Assembly: GCA_913057895.1 (NCBI GenBank)
Contig: CAJXOH010000014.1
Coordinates: forward strand, 1-38,975
Length of the DNA: 38,975 nt
Origin: an uncultured Bacteroidota bacterium
GTDB taxonomy: Bacteria; Bacteroidota; Rhodothermia; Balneolales; Balneolaceae
Direction of reading: 5' to 3'
The notes under the pieces were generated by a model. The model had not been told where the DNA came from, ran no database searches, and saw nothing but the letters and a program-made list of their open reading frames with translations. Made by a program: the position numbers and the translations under genes. Shown here piece after piece: positions 9,101 through 18,090 of this stretch (the first letter of the stretch is position 1; each line of letters begins with the position of its first letter).

Positions 9101-10222
9101 TGTAAAGTCACCAGTATAAAGGCGCACTCGTGGATCCGAAAGTCTGGAAGAACCTGCTTTTTTGTTTCCATCATTATCGCGGTAGAACCCAAAGTATGGT
9201 AATGTCTCAATAACGATGTTGTGATCTTTCTTGTAGTTCAAAAAGTAAAGGTCAATATCCTCATCACCTTCGGCAAGTAATTGAGAATAAACGCCATTAC
9301 TTTGTGAAGGGATTGCAGGAGTTACAACTTTTACTGTGTCTGGTTGGTAAAGCATATTCGTACGGACGACCCCATCCGTTGGGAGGTAGTAATTTGGGTC
9401 CGCTACATTTTGCACGAGTGCGCTATAAGGATAATCTGGTTCTTTTCTATCCACAAAGTCAGCGAATGGAATCGCGTATGCCGTCATATTGTATGTTCCA
9501 ACATCACCATCAGAGTTGAAAACCCACAAATAGAATTTCCCAGTTAGTTTATCACCTGTTGCTTGATCTACTGGTGAACTCCATCCAGTTAATCTGAATA
9601 GGCCAGCACCACCACGACCATCTGTGTCACGCCCAAGAATGTCTCCTTTGATCTGGTCGTTTCCATCTACGCCTAGGAAGTTCTCAACCACAGCCGTATC
9701 TAGATCAGACTCATGGAATAAGCGCATATCGACATCAATTTCTTCACCATCTGCGTCAAAGCCATGTAATCCCGCAAAATAGTACATCATTGTAGTGTCT
9801 ACTGTAAATTCATAGACGTCAATATCCGTTGCAGAAGAAAATTCACCACTAACCAAACGTCCTGTATACTCATCATTTAGGACACCGGAAAGTGCTAATA
9901 CGTCATCGATATTATTGGATTCATCAAAGAAATTGTTTGGCTCCTCTTCTGTTTTTCCTACATATGGAGATGCAATATTGCCTGTTTTCGCAAGGTTCTG
10001 AGATAGAATTGCTTGTGCATTGACTGATGCACGGCTTCTTTCTTCGTCTAATGCGATTTTAAGCTCTTCAGGTAAGCCTGAAAACTTTTCTTGTAGCTCA
10101 ACGTAGATGTTGCCATATCGTTCTTCCATTGGCGACGCCTTCTTGTGAAACTGCGCGTGTGCAGTAGCAGAAAAAAGCATCAAAACAACGAGAGCCGTTA
10201 GTTTTGTGTAGAGTTGTTTCAT
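6152..10222 (-). CDS. Large secreted multi-PPC-repeat protein with T9SS C-terminal domain
   Basis: 1356 residues. Signal peptide 1-23 (LVVLMLFSATAHAQ). The body consists of diverged bacterial pre-peptidase C-terminal (PPC) domains, each opening with an E-P-N/D-N-S type phrase: near residues 92 (EPNNFFDES), 457 (EPNNSVETA), 590 (EPDNTLEAA), 706 (EPNDSFATA), 832 (EPDNTIEQA), 977 (TEDNSTVETA) and 1111 (ESNDSIEEA). Most contain a following D-x-D-x-F/Y strand. Several acidic loops (LDDDDDGGNSWYSEL, ETNDDGGFDWHSK) look calcium-binding. The last 85 residues are a textbook T9SS tail (NYPNPFNPTTTIRYS, ending SGTMMLIK). No protease or other catalytic domain is recognisable, so a structural, adhesive or surface-layer role is the best guess. 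The gene begins 52 nt after the PorV-like gene and ends at a strong terminator. Confidence 0.85.
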   Translation of the reverse strand: MKQLYTKLTALVVLMLFSATAHAQFHKKASPMEERYGNIYVELQEKFSGLPEELKIALDEERSRASVNAQAILSQNLAKTGNIASPYVGKTEEEPNNFFDESNNIDDVLALSGVLNDEYTGRLVSGEFSSATDIDVYEFTVDTTMMYYFAGLHGFDADGEEIDVDMRLFHESDLDTAVVENFLGVDGNDQIKGDILGRDTDGRGGAGLFRLTGWSSPVDQATGDKLTGKFYLWVFNSDGDVGTYNMTAYAIPFADFVDRKEPDYPYSALVQNVADPNYYLPTDGVVRTNMLYQPDTVKVVTPAIPSQSNGVYSQLLAEGDEDIDLYFLNYKKDHNIVIETLPYFGFYRDNDGNKKAGSSRLSDPRVRLYTGDFTIKLDEDDDGADEEQDGPNNIHSEIKMSPAEIVEAGGNNEDGLLIFWMGAWASQVRDPGRNVDNRDPGRMMYDIFAYQYMDVAREIEPNNSVETAQMIVPYADSTFTGELTAGDEDHYRIFAFETNSYTLFSTGSVDAEVKVEIFHEYEDAFGSTAVSTDLVVDSSYTVVRDGNNFMIKNLEFPASGAYIVKLSSEGTGAYEFGFVDKGEVWDNLVLNEPDNTLEAALAQDAIAVGPGAPAKTGMIAPVGDIDHYYFTADEEFTLTVKGKHAELVDDANVKLTLLTDDLTEISTSTYGSITHTPSSSATFVVRVEAVDAGDKPVYILSGGEPFEEVEPNDSFATATGVAIEQLYDAELTAGDVDFFKFDLKAGVNYSFRSVDQATGGDLTVEFFDEIDGTTLMDESGWYDNYSGDNFKIANIMPSEDKTYYLKVSSESGTGSYKILSRQNTDFETLKTKHEPDNTIEQAAALPAALVDGQDRMYVQYNADHPRLFGDLDHFKLELVEGQKITVTTKPVAGSTAASSDPNLWNRDTDTKLYILDASGTELDDDDDGGNSWYSELSFTAPSTGTYYVQVANSRGEGSGDDRSMRRGDYILNIATGLTETEDNSTVETANVLPAEASISATLTDASDVDMFKISMEADRIYHFRTSQPEDDEIEIEVEFYAASDLTTNLYADGSSFNTRYGDDNVKMNFIPEAAGDYYIKLQASADNAALDVGNNAYTLYTKSNDITALKDAGESNDSIEEAKEQPYTTTDGVFRDYMLYDADVDGFHDDRDYYRVYAEAGDVIVGETAPFNGNFWKRDFDAYMYLFDADGNELETNDDGGFDWHSKITYTVETTGDYFFLVIGQDAHSAPRNDDSNRLRDPSRGEYKFAATRTVDGVVTSNEEEEQFVNEYSLDQNYPNPFNPTTTIRYSLAQASDVQLEVYNILGQRVSTLVNTRQSAGVYTVDFDASRLATGMYIYRIQAGSFVKSGTMMLIK

Positions 10223-10274
10223 GATTGCTTGGTTTGTTGTGTGTTTGATTGATTAGTTGTGTAACGAGATGATT

Positions 10275-11327
10275 CTAAAGTTGTATTGACATAGAGACTC
10301 TATGGGCACGCCCTAAACGCCCCCAATCAGACCATGCGTAGTCAAATTGTAATTGTTGTCTTGACTGAATCTTTGCAAGGACTCCAGCTCCAAGGGTTAA
10401 TCCATTCACTTGTCCACGCTCAAAGAGATTTTGATACCCCGCCCGAATAAAGACGATGTCTCTGAGTCCAAATTCAGTTCCAAGATTAATGCTTTCTGTA
10501 GAGGCGGTAGGATGCATTACATCAATAGCGGTCATCGTATGGATATCCCCAAAATCTCTTTGGTAAGCCAGTCCAAATCGAAACAGTTGGGGCAATGGAT
10601 AACCAGAGGTTTCATATGATACTGGAATGTCATTGACTCCCTGGTTAATCGGGTCTGGGTCAATGATTTCTTTCAGATTCTTTCCATCCATGGACATGTT
10701 TCCACCAAAATTGGAAAGTGAGGTTCCCATTGAAAGCCCTTCAATTGGTGTCTGGTAGTGGATACCAAAGTCAAGAGCCATCCCTATAGCTTTCTCACTC
10801 CAAATGCGTTGGTGAATGTATTTTGCAGAACCACCGACCGATATTTTTTCTGTCAGTGAGGTTGCAAATGTCAGACCAAGAGCAAAATCTCTCGCGTCAT
10901 ACCGTTCACCTGTTAGCGACCCATCGTAATCTCTAACATCTTGTTGTGGCACCCCAAGCGTTGTGAAACTAACACCCAGCATCGAGTTGAGTCCATATAG
11001 AGGAACCGTGGCTGCGGCATATTGAAAAGATGTCTCTGCTAGCCATTCGATATTGGAGAATGAAAGTCCTATACCCTCGACACCCATTAATCCAGCAGGA
11101 TTCCAGTACATCATGTCCACGTTTCCGTACTGCGCAACATATGCTCCACCCATCGCCTCAGCTCGTGCATTGACCCCTAGCTCAAGAAATGGAGCTGCTA
11201 CTGTCCCCTTGTTTGAGACATTACGCACAAAGCTAATTTGACCATTCACTGTAGCAGGAAGAGAAAGACTCCCAACCATCAATAGTAGGGTCAAACAAAT
11301 TGGTAGATATTGGCTCTTTTTAATCAT
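10275..11327 (-). CDS. PorV/PorQ-family outer-membrane protein
   Basis: 350 residues. Signal peptide 1-29 (hydrophobic stretch ending TVNGQ). The mature start FLELGVNARAEAMGGAYVA and the phrase MYWNPAGL are typical of the PorV/PorQ (UPF0164) beta-barrel family, and alternating amphipathic strands continue to a C-terminal aromatic-rich strand (FDYAWSDWGRLGRAHRVSMS). PorV acts in T9SS as an outer-membrane shuttle that receives cargo C-terminal domains; paralogues dedicated to particular cargo are common in this group. Its ATG overlaps the TGA of the upstream 1293-residue T9SS protein (ATGA, 11324-11327), implying translational coupling and perhaps a dedicated handling partner for that protein (inference). 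Length is normal for the family. Confidence 0.85.
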   Translation of the reverse strand: MIKKSQYLPICLTLLLMVGSLSLPATVNGQISFVRNVSNKGTVAAPFLELGVNARAEAMGGAYVAQYGNVDMMYWNPAGLMGVEGIGLSFSNIEWLAETSFQYAAATVPLYGLNSMLGVSFTTLGVPQQDVRDYDGSLTGERYDARDFALGLTFATSLTEKISVGGSAKYIHQRIWSEKAIGMALDFGIHYQTPIEGLSMGTSLSNFGGNMSMDGKNLKEIIDPDPINQGVNDIPVSYETSGYPLPQLFRFGLAYQRDFGDIHTMTAIDVMHPTASTESINLGTEFGLRDIVFIRAGYQNLFERGQVNGLTLGAGVLAKIQSRQQLQFDYAWSDWGRLGRAHRVSMSIQL

Positions 11328-14300
11328 TTGATCACCGCAAATCGTCCTATTTTTTCTCCGATTCCAGGCGCTTCTACATGATAGATGTACACTCCATATG
11401 CAATTTCTAAATCATCTTCCGTGCGAAGATTCCAGCTCGCTATACTTTGACTAGTTGTTCCTTGATGTTGAATTGTCTTCACGTGACGTCCACTCATGGT
11501 GTAAATACGTATCGTGCATTCAAGCGGTAGGTTTCTGAAATCAATCCGTTTTTCCCCTCTACCAGGTAATGATGTGTTTCGTGACTCCAATGGATTGACT
11601 ACGATGTATGGATCTGGAGCGACAAATATAGAATCGAGCACAGATGCATTCACCTGACTCTCCATAGTATTGCCAATCACCTTGAATTGATAAACATCTT
11701 TTGAAGTGAGTGGTTTATTGGATTCGATAAATAAGTCATCTCCATTTTTAGGCATCAATTCATCTGATATTTGTTGTGCATTCTCACGCAACTGAGTAGG
11801 TGAACGCAAACCTTGTAATAGAGTAGCAGCCTCACCAATCGAGAGTATCGTCTCTAACTCTTGGTCAATAAAGCTTTCAACCTCTTCCAAGAAAGGAAGT
11901 AATTCAGGCATAGCTATATCACTTCCGAATGGAATGGTGTTGTAACCACGAATTTGAGCAATTCGTAGCGCAGAATACCAATCATTCGCCTCATCTAGTA
12001 TCGTGGAGAGTTGTGTTTGTAAATTCTCGGGTGCTGCGAACGTAAAACGATACGATGAGCCTGAATAGAGTGTATCATTTAAGAAAGGCACTGGTACTGC
12101 TCCAAAGACTGGGGTGATTTGATCACCAGGCGAGAGCATTCCAGATTCTGAATCTGTTGGAATGACACCTACTCTATCAGTGAACGAATAGGGGACCTGA
12201 AATGGATTATTGATATCGGTGACATCCCAGACTTGGAAATTTGTCTCTTTTCTTTGTGATTTGTTGATCGAGTAGGATTTGGATGCCCCTAATTCTGACA
12301 CTCGTATTTCATAATCACGTGGAACTGCTACATTACTCTGTCCTGATGCATCACCGGTTACTCGCAATGAGGGGGATTCGCCAGTCTGAGTATTACGCAG
12401 CCATCTTGCTTCTTTAAAAGAAGGTGCTGATGGATTATCGATGGAAATTCGCATCCCGTCATACAGACGAGCAATCACTTCTTGACTCGTAAACATCGAG
12501 GATGCACCCCCTTGTACGTTTAGAAGAGTATTCCCAGTAGTGCTATTTTTTAGGGTGAATCCAGTGGTCACACCACCGTCAAAAAACATGGAATCCAATT
12601 CAAAATAGCGATTATCGTCAGTGAATGTGAGTTCGTAAGTATACCCCTGTTTATTCGCCTCATCTGGTACTAGAAATTCAATGCCAATATTCGCTGTCGA
12701 TACGCCTGTGGCATGTGTGATGTTTTCACCGTCAATTTGAGGCGAAATATAGCCCGCCGCTGGAGCTTGTGGTACCACAACAGCTGCATTTCGATCAACA
12801 TTAACGGGTCGATCAAATGCATCCACTTCAATTATTTTACTACTCTCCGTAGGGGTAATGTCAACCAAATTTTCAAATTCAGAAATCCCAGCTTCAAAAA
12901 ATGAAGTGTGATAGCCTTGATCGACAGATGCCACTGCGTAGTAATATGTTCGACCATTTTGAACATCCTCGTCTACAAGTTCATACTTGAGGCCCGAATC
13001 CGTTCCCATATCGTAGGAAATCCCAAAACTACCAATCGGCACAGGGTGGGCACCAGTTAACCCGTTAGCTTTGTCAAATTGTGCAATAGGTGTCCATAGT
13101 AGAGGATTACCAAACGCATCGGTAATGGTTTTGATGTCATTAAATTCTGGGTCTGTACTTCGATACACTTTGTACATTTCAAAGTCGAAGCCATAGATAG
13201 GGTCTCTAGAAAATTCTGCCGATTCGTCCCAAACCAACGTGACTTTTCCATCTCCAGGTACAGCGGTTAGCAGTGGCGTCCTTGGTGGTTTGGCAAAACT
13301 ATAATCAGCATTGTAAATGTTTTGCATCGTACGTTTATTACGAAGCATATCATCAAAGTTATTCCCTGCGAAGAAGGCAATAGAGAATCGTTGTGTTGAT
13401 GCTTGATTCAGTGAGACAATTCCAGAAGCATAATTGTAGATGATGTCTGCTGTTTCTGTCGGAATAATAAATTCGGACTCAGGAACTGGTTGGATATAGT
13501 CATTCCAAAAAAGTTCATCATCATCAAGATCACGATCAAAGTCACTAGGTGTACGAATCACCATATTTGTTAAACCAATCTGATCGATCTCGTCATTATC
13601 TGTAAACTCAAAGTTTGGCTCACCTAGATCAGGAATGCCATTCGCTTCTGATCCATTAGCATCGGGACCAGTATACCCTTCGTCACAAGGCCCAAGCCCA
13701 TCTGATCCTGTATCATCATTCAAGGTCTCAATCGTTAATTTCCCATCACCGTTGAGATCTTCACCTAGATCAAGTGCACAATTGTGATTGGCATCCTCGT
13801 TATTAAATACCCCATCGCCGTTTGAATCAATCCACCCCGTCCAATCGCCGTCATTGTCAATTCCATCCTCTCGACTTTCGTCAACCATACCATCCAAATC
13901 ATTGTCTACTCCATCATCTGAAATACCTGGTGATTCTAGGAATCCAACCCCACCATACCCCACTTTATAGCCATTTCTAACAATGTTGTTTTTGTGCCAT
14001 TGGTACGTGATATCATCTCTTGTATCGAACAGTGCTTCGTTGCTTCCAGTAGAGCCCCCAATATCATAGTCAACGATCATTGCAATGATAATTTCAGGGA
14101 TATCTTTACGGCTTACATTCTCAACATCAAAGGTTGAGATGAAGATATCTTCAGCTAGTACACTTGACCATTGGTACTGACGAGTGGATATCTCGACACC
14201 CATTCCACGACGCCCACCTTGGGCCCAGGATCTTGAATCGGGCTCACCCGTTGATGGATCGATAAATGGGTAATATGGAAACTCATCGTTGTCCCGATCA

Positions 14301-15205
14301 TCCGCGACATAATACGATTCTTGATCTCCACGTAAATACGCACCATAAGCTCCATTCCATAAGCCAGCTCTAGATCCAGCCACATTGTCTCCAAGCTCTC
14401 TGCTATCTCCAGGGTAACTTCCAACAGGCCAATATGCAGGCCATGTTTCAATCAGGTTAGATTGGGCAGAGAACTCAATATCGTTTGTAAGCTCTGTGTC
14501 AAGGATGCCGTTATTATTAAGATCTTCTCCTGAGTCTAAGACTCCATTCCCATTCGCATCTTCACTAATCCCACCCACATATGGAAAGCCCGCTGTTTCT
14601 AGCAAAGCACGATCTGTTGAATTGTTATTGAGTTGATTACTACTCTCAGGATCGCCGGTCATATTGTAATAGCCTGGCACTGGTGTGAAATGGTACTTAT
14701 GACTTCCGTCAGGTGAACTATCGCCTCCACTTCTGTTGTAACTATCACTGATAATCACATACTGATTACCATCATCAGCATTAACCTTTCCACCCACCAT
14801 AAAGCTCATGGTATGGCCATACTCAACACCTGATCCTTTAGGCCAAGTAATTTTGTTTGGAGACACATAGCTACCCCAATAACCTGCAGAAATGTTCACA
14901 TTCGTTACATATGGGACTTGTATCAAATTCCCTGTCCCTAGTCCACCACGTATAAAATTGCGAAACGAAAGATTCGCAAGTTGGTTTTGTGATGAGGTTC
15001 CACGGAATAGCTGTCGGACACTCGATTGAGATCGACGTTGTTGGCGAATAATTTCTTTGTCAACCTCTTCTAGTCGCTTTTGAGCATCCTTTTCACTTGG
15101 TGTATTCTCTTTCGTTTGAGCTAGAAGACTCTCGAATGGAGTGAACATAAAGGCTGTCCAAAACAATACCAATACACCAATGTAAGAGAAAAAGCGGGTA
15201 CTCAT
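11324..15205 (-). CDS. 1293-residue secreted protein with Ca-binding-like repeats, FN3-like domain and T9SS-type tail
   Basis: The ATG at 15205 is preferred over an upstream in-frame start at 15256 because it places the signal peptide (MSTRFFSYIGVLVLFW to SLLAQ, 1-30) at the N-terminus and overlaps the receptor stop as TAATG. Residues about 90-420 are a conserved-looking domain I cannot assign. Two acidic blocks (about 215-238, DANGNGVLDSGEDLNNNG; about 420-535, with DNDLDGMVDESREDG and DSNGDGVFNNEDAN) resemble dockerin/thrombospondin-3 calcium loops. A fibronectin-III-like unit lies near 648 (GDGKVTLVWDES). The tail from about 1208 (PYIVVNPLESRNTSLPG to YGVYIYHVEAPG, ending IGRFAVIK) is a T9SS-like sorting domain without the usual NPFNP. 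Position between a TonB receptor and a PorV protein suggests a surface capture or binding role; the function is unknown. Confidence 0.8.
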   Translation of the reverse strand: MSTRFFSYIGVLVLFWTAFMFTPFESLLAQTKENTPSEKDAQKRLEEVDKEIIRQQRRSQSSVRQLFRGTSSQNQLANLSFRNFIRGGLGTGNLIQVPYVTNVNISAGYWGSYVSPNKITWPKGSGVEYGHTMSFMVGGKVNADDGNQYVIISDSYNRSGGDSSPDGSHKYHFTPVPGYYNMTGDPESSNQLNNNSTDRALLETAGFPYVGGISEDANGNGVLDSGEDLNNNGILDTELTNDIEFSAQSNLIETWPAYWPVGSYPGDSRELGDNVAGSRAGLWNGAYGAYLRGDQESYYVADDRDNDEFPYYPFIDPSTGEPDSRSWAQGGRRGMGVEISTRQYQWSSVLAEDIFISTFDVENVSRKDIPEIIIAMIVDYDIGGSTGSNEALFDTRDDITYQWHKNNIVRNGYKVGYGGVGFLESPGISDDGVDNDLDGMVDESREDGIDNDGDWTGWIDSNGDGVFNNEDANHNCALDLGEDLNGDGKLTIETLNDDTGSDGLGPCDEGYTGPDANGSEANGIPDLGEPNFEFTDNDEIDQIGLTNMVIRTPSDFDRDLDDDELFWNDYIQPVPESEFIIPTETADIIYNYASGIVSLNQASTQRFSIAFFAGNNFDDMLRNKRTMQNIYNADYSFAKPPRTPLLTAVPGDGKVTLVWDESAEFSRDPIYGFDFEMYKVYRSTDPEFNDIKTITDAFGNPLLWTPIAQFDKANGLTGAHPVPIGSFGISYDMGTDSGLKYELVDEDVQNGRTYYYAVASVDQGYHTSFFEAGISEFENLVDITPTESSKIIEVDAFDRPVNVDRNAAVVVPQAPAAGYISPQIDGENITHATGVSTANIGIEFLVPDEANKQGYTYELTFTDDNRYFELDSMFFDGGVTTGFTLKNSTTGNTLLNVQGGASSMFTSQEVIARLYDGMRISIDNPSAPSFKEARWLRNTQTGESPSLRVTGDASGQSNVAVPRDYEIRVSELGASKSYSINKSQRKETNFQVWDVTDINNPFQVPYSFTDRVGVIPTDSESGMLSPGDQITPVFGAVPVPFLNDTLYSGSSYRFTFAAPENLQTQLSTILDEANDWYSALRIAQIRGYNTIPFGSDIAMPELLPFLEEVESFIDQELETILSIGEAATLLQGLRSPTQLRENAQQISDELMPKNGDDLFIESNKPLTSKDVYQFKVIGNTMESQVNASVLDSIFVAPDPYIVVNPLESRNTSLPGRGEKRIDFRNLPLECTIRIYTMSGRHVKTIQHQGTTSQSIASWNLRTEDDLEIAYGVYIYHVEAPGIGEKIGRFAVIK

Positions 15206-18090
15206 TATAGGTTCAATTGGATTGAGAACAGAATTTGCCTTGGTGTTGAATACCAAGTGGGACGAAGGTCTTGATCTTCATTAGTAAATAACCCTACATA
15301 ATCATTGACAATGGATCGGTCCACTTCATCTTCTGCCAGACGAACAATTTGGTCAGCACGACCCGAAACAGAGTTTACAGATCGCTCATTGAGGTGGTTG
15401 AGAACATTATTGACCTGCAACCTTGCTTTAATAGCCTGATCGCCAATATTAAACTGTTTTTCGGCTGTTATGTCTAAGGTGAATATGAATGGTTTGTTCT
15501 CCGTGTTATCAAAAAAGAAATCAGGGAAGTCTTTTGTAGGATCAATAAATGTCGGAGTGTATGGCTGCCCTGAAGCTATTTGTTGAACAAACCCAATATT
15601 CCAGTTATCAGGAACACCAATTGTGAGATAGGTATTAGCCGTTAGTGGCTGGTTCCAGTTGAGATAAATCAAGCGTCGATCCACAAATACATCACCAATT
15701 TCTCCACGACGCCCTGCAACGATGACATCAGCTATTGCATTCGGATCAGAAGAGCTTCCTCGTACATCCTGGTACGTAATGTCAAAACCAGCGCCGAATA
15801 AGTACCCAGTTGGATTCGTGTACAGAGATAATGTACCACCCTTTATGAGTCCATAATCCCTATTGACTGTGCGATTATAGAAAATTCCATCCGAGGTGGA
15901 AAGAACTTCCAATCCAAGCAGGTTTCTAACATTTTTGTAGAACAAATTTATATCAAGGCCAATAAAGTCATTGAGTTGCTGTTGAAGGCCTAGCTCATAT
16001 TTAATGGTTCTTTCAGGTTCAAGATCGGGGTTTCCAATTGTTGTGCCTGAAAGTCGACCTTGATTGGTGTTTTCGTCCACCGGATTTTGGAATAATCGAC
16101 CGTATGCTGGCATTTGGGTAAAGTGACCATAGGCTACTCTGAATGCTCCTCGGTCAGAGATTGGGTAACTAATACCAATGCGTGGACTAAAATAGGTTTT
16201 GACTTGTGTTTCATTAAGATTCGATGACTCCCCAATGAGCATGGCCTGCTCACGCGTATTGAGTATCGTTTCTCCTTGTGTGTCATAGTACTCAAACCTC
16301 AAACCTGCCTTAACAACCAAACTATTCTCAAACTCAAGTTTGTCTTGGATAAAGGCAGCAAATTCAAAGGGTTGATTCTCAAATTCACGTGTCTCTCCTG
16401 TTAAATCCCGGAACGGCGCTCTTGCAAGTTCTATCGCCTTCACCGCTTCATAATATTCATCAAAGTAGCGGTAGGACGAAGCGTTACCAGGTCTTACTAC
16501 ATCCACTGGCTTTCTGTCAGGATCATCTGCCAAGTACCAACCAATAGAATTATTCTTTGAGGTAAATGTGTTAGTCCTAAATTGGAAGCCAGTTTTAATC
16601 TCATTGCTAAAGTTGATTTGCCAAGTAAAATCACCAGAAAGGATTAATTGGGTTTCATCAAATGTACTTCGACCATTCTCTGTTCCTCCAAAATAAAAGC
16701 CCGTTTCGTCATCTGAGCTGGAGAAATATGTATACCTCGGGTCATCAAACGATTCATAGGTACCATATCGAGACGAAGAATTCTTGAAGGATCCCCTGAG
16801 ATTCAAAACCTTGTTGTTCCCAAACGTTTGCCTTGCTGTTATTATCGTGGTCAAGCTACTGGACTTTGATAATCCTCTCCCATCTGGAGCGTAACGTTTG
16901 CCATCGTTATATCCCTGACCTTCTCGCTGATTGTAGATGGCGCTTAATGTTAATTTGAGACCATCAATTGGACGCAACACAACCTTTGGATTGATGGTGT
17001 ATGATTCACTCCATGACATATTTACCACTTCCCCATCACCATTAGCAAAAATGATTGGATTACCTTGGCTGTCCAAGATTGGGTCTCCAGACGGTGTTTT
17101 TGCTTCGTCCAAAGAGATCAATCGCGCATCATCTGGTGAAAACCTGTTGCGATACCAAAACTTGTAAGCGTCTATTCTCGCACCATCCTCAATGGTAAAG
17201 CGACGAACACCTTTGAGATGAGACACTCTATCCTCGTATCGTCCAGTAATGAAAAAACCGAGTGTTTTGCGTTTGTTTAATGGGCCAGAGACTGTGACCG
17301 AGAGATCTTTTGACTCTACAGGATTGTATAGATCACCATCAACAAAAAGTTCATCATCGCCAGAAAAGTATCCTCCAGATCGAGTAGAAATAGAGGCGCG
17401 GAAGCGATCACTTGGATCTTTTGTAGTTACATTTACGACACCCGATTGTGCTCCACCAAGCTCAGCATCAAAGGTTCCTGTTAGTACTTGCAACTCTTGG
17501 ACAGATTGCACTTCGATGTCAACGGTATTTCCACCTCCCTGGCTGTAAACATTTTGAACAGGTATACCATCAATCAGGTAAGCGACCTCACGTGTGCGTC
17601 CACCTCTGAACGAAAATCCGCCGTCAGTAGCAACGACACCAGGTTGAAATCTTACCAGATCGGACACTTCTAAGGCAGGCAGTTTTTCGATGGTTTCTGC
17701 ACTTACAAATGATACCGATGACGTTAGATCTTTCTGGACGATTGGTTTTTGAGCAATTACCGTTACCTCTTCACCTTCAAAGGCTTCCGTTTCAAGAACT
17801 ACATCTAATCTCGTGGTTTGACCACTATTGATCTCAACATTTGTAAAAATTTTAGTAGCGAAGCCAATCGAGGATACTCTAACATCGTATACACCTACTG
17901 GTATACTCAGCAATGTATATTCGCCATCAACATTTGCGGCAACCCCCCTGTCAAGCTCAGAGATAAATACACTCGCACCGAATACTGGTGCACTCTCCTC
18001 ATCAACAATGACTCCCGATAATTTCCCCGACTGAGCAACTGTAGTCCCAACTGTAAATAGTAGACCCAACAGAGCTAATGAAAATTTCAT
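15205..18090 (-). CDS. TonB-dependent receptor with carboxypeptidase-regulatory-like N-terminal domain
   Basis: 961 residues. Signal peptide 1-19 (ending TVAQ). Residues about 22-103 form a CarboxypepD-regulatory-like domain (LSGVIVDEESAPVFGASVFI, VDGEYTLLSIPVGVYDVRVS). A TonB-box-like stretch (GEEVTVIAQKPI) precedes the plug (about 112-225: VSDLVRFQPGVV, FRGGRTREVAYLIDGIPV). The rest is a 22-strand-type barrel (YGHFTQMPAYGRLFQNP, LEPERTIKYELGLQQ) ending in a short aromatic/aliphatic strand (ILFSIQLNL). Such receptors import substrates through the outer membrane with TonB energy. There is no SusD partner; the coupled gene is the 1293-residue T9SS protein. AGGAG lies two bases upstream of the ATG spacer, one of the few SD-like signals here. 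The substrate is not readable from sequence. Confidence 0.88.
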   Translation of the reverse strand: MKFSLALLGLLFTVGTTVAQSGKLSGVIVDEESAPVFGASVFISELDRGVAANVDGEYTLLSIPVGVYDVRVSSIGFATKIFTNVEINSGQTTRLDVVLETEAFEGEEVTVIAQKPIVQKDLTSSVSFVSAETIEKLPALEVSDLVRFQPGVVATDGGFSFRGGRTREVAYLIDGIPVQNVYSQGGGNTVDIEVQSVQELQVLTGTFDAELGGAQSGVVNVTTKDPSDRFRASISTRSGGYFSGDDELFVDGDLYNPVESKDLSVTVSGPLNKRKTLGFFITGRYEDRVSHLKGVRRFTIEDGARIDAYKFWYRNRFSPDDARLISLDEAKTPSGDPILDSQGNPIIFANGDGEVVNMSWSESYTINPKVVLRPIDGLKLTLSAIYNQREGQGYNDGKRYAPDGRGLSKSSSLTTIITARQTFGNNKVLNLRGSFKNSSSRYGTYESFDDPRYTYFSSSDDETGFYFGGTENGRSTFDETQLILSGDFTWQINFSNEIKTGFQFRTNTFTSKNNSIGWYLADDPDRKPVDVVRPGNASSYRYFDEYYEAVKAIELARAPFRDLTGETREFENQPFEFAAFIQDKLEFENSLVVKAGLRFEYYDTQGETILNTREQAMLIGESSNLNETQVKTYFSPRIGISYPISDRGAFRVAYGHFTQMPAYGRLFQNPVDENTNQGRLSGTTIGNPDLEPERTIKYELGLQQQLNDFIGLDINLFYKNVRNLLGLEVLSTSDGIFYNRTVNRDYGLIKGGTLSLYTNPTGYLFGAGFDITYQDVRGSSSDPNAIADVIVAGRRGEIGDVFVDRRLIYLNWNQPLTANTYLTIGVPDNWNIGFVQQIASGQPYTPTFIDPTKDFPDFFFDNTENKPFIFTLDITAEKQFNIGDQAIKARLQVNNVLNHLNERSVNSVSGRADQIVRLAEDEVDRSIVNDYVGLFTNEDQDLRPTWYSTPRQILFSIQLNL

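Noticed and set aside
8816..9202. 128-codon open frame on + inside the PPC-repeat gene
   Set aside because: Antisense shadow of a clear coding frame; no recognisable motif or signal, and several similar shadow frames overlap it.
6400..10000. Possible repeat array in the PPC gene
   Set aside because: The similarity is at protein-domain level and diverged; no regular DNA repeat-spacer pattern, so not CRISPR or a tandem DNA repeat.
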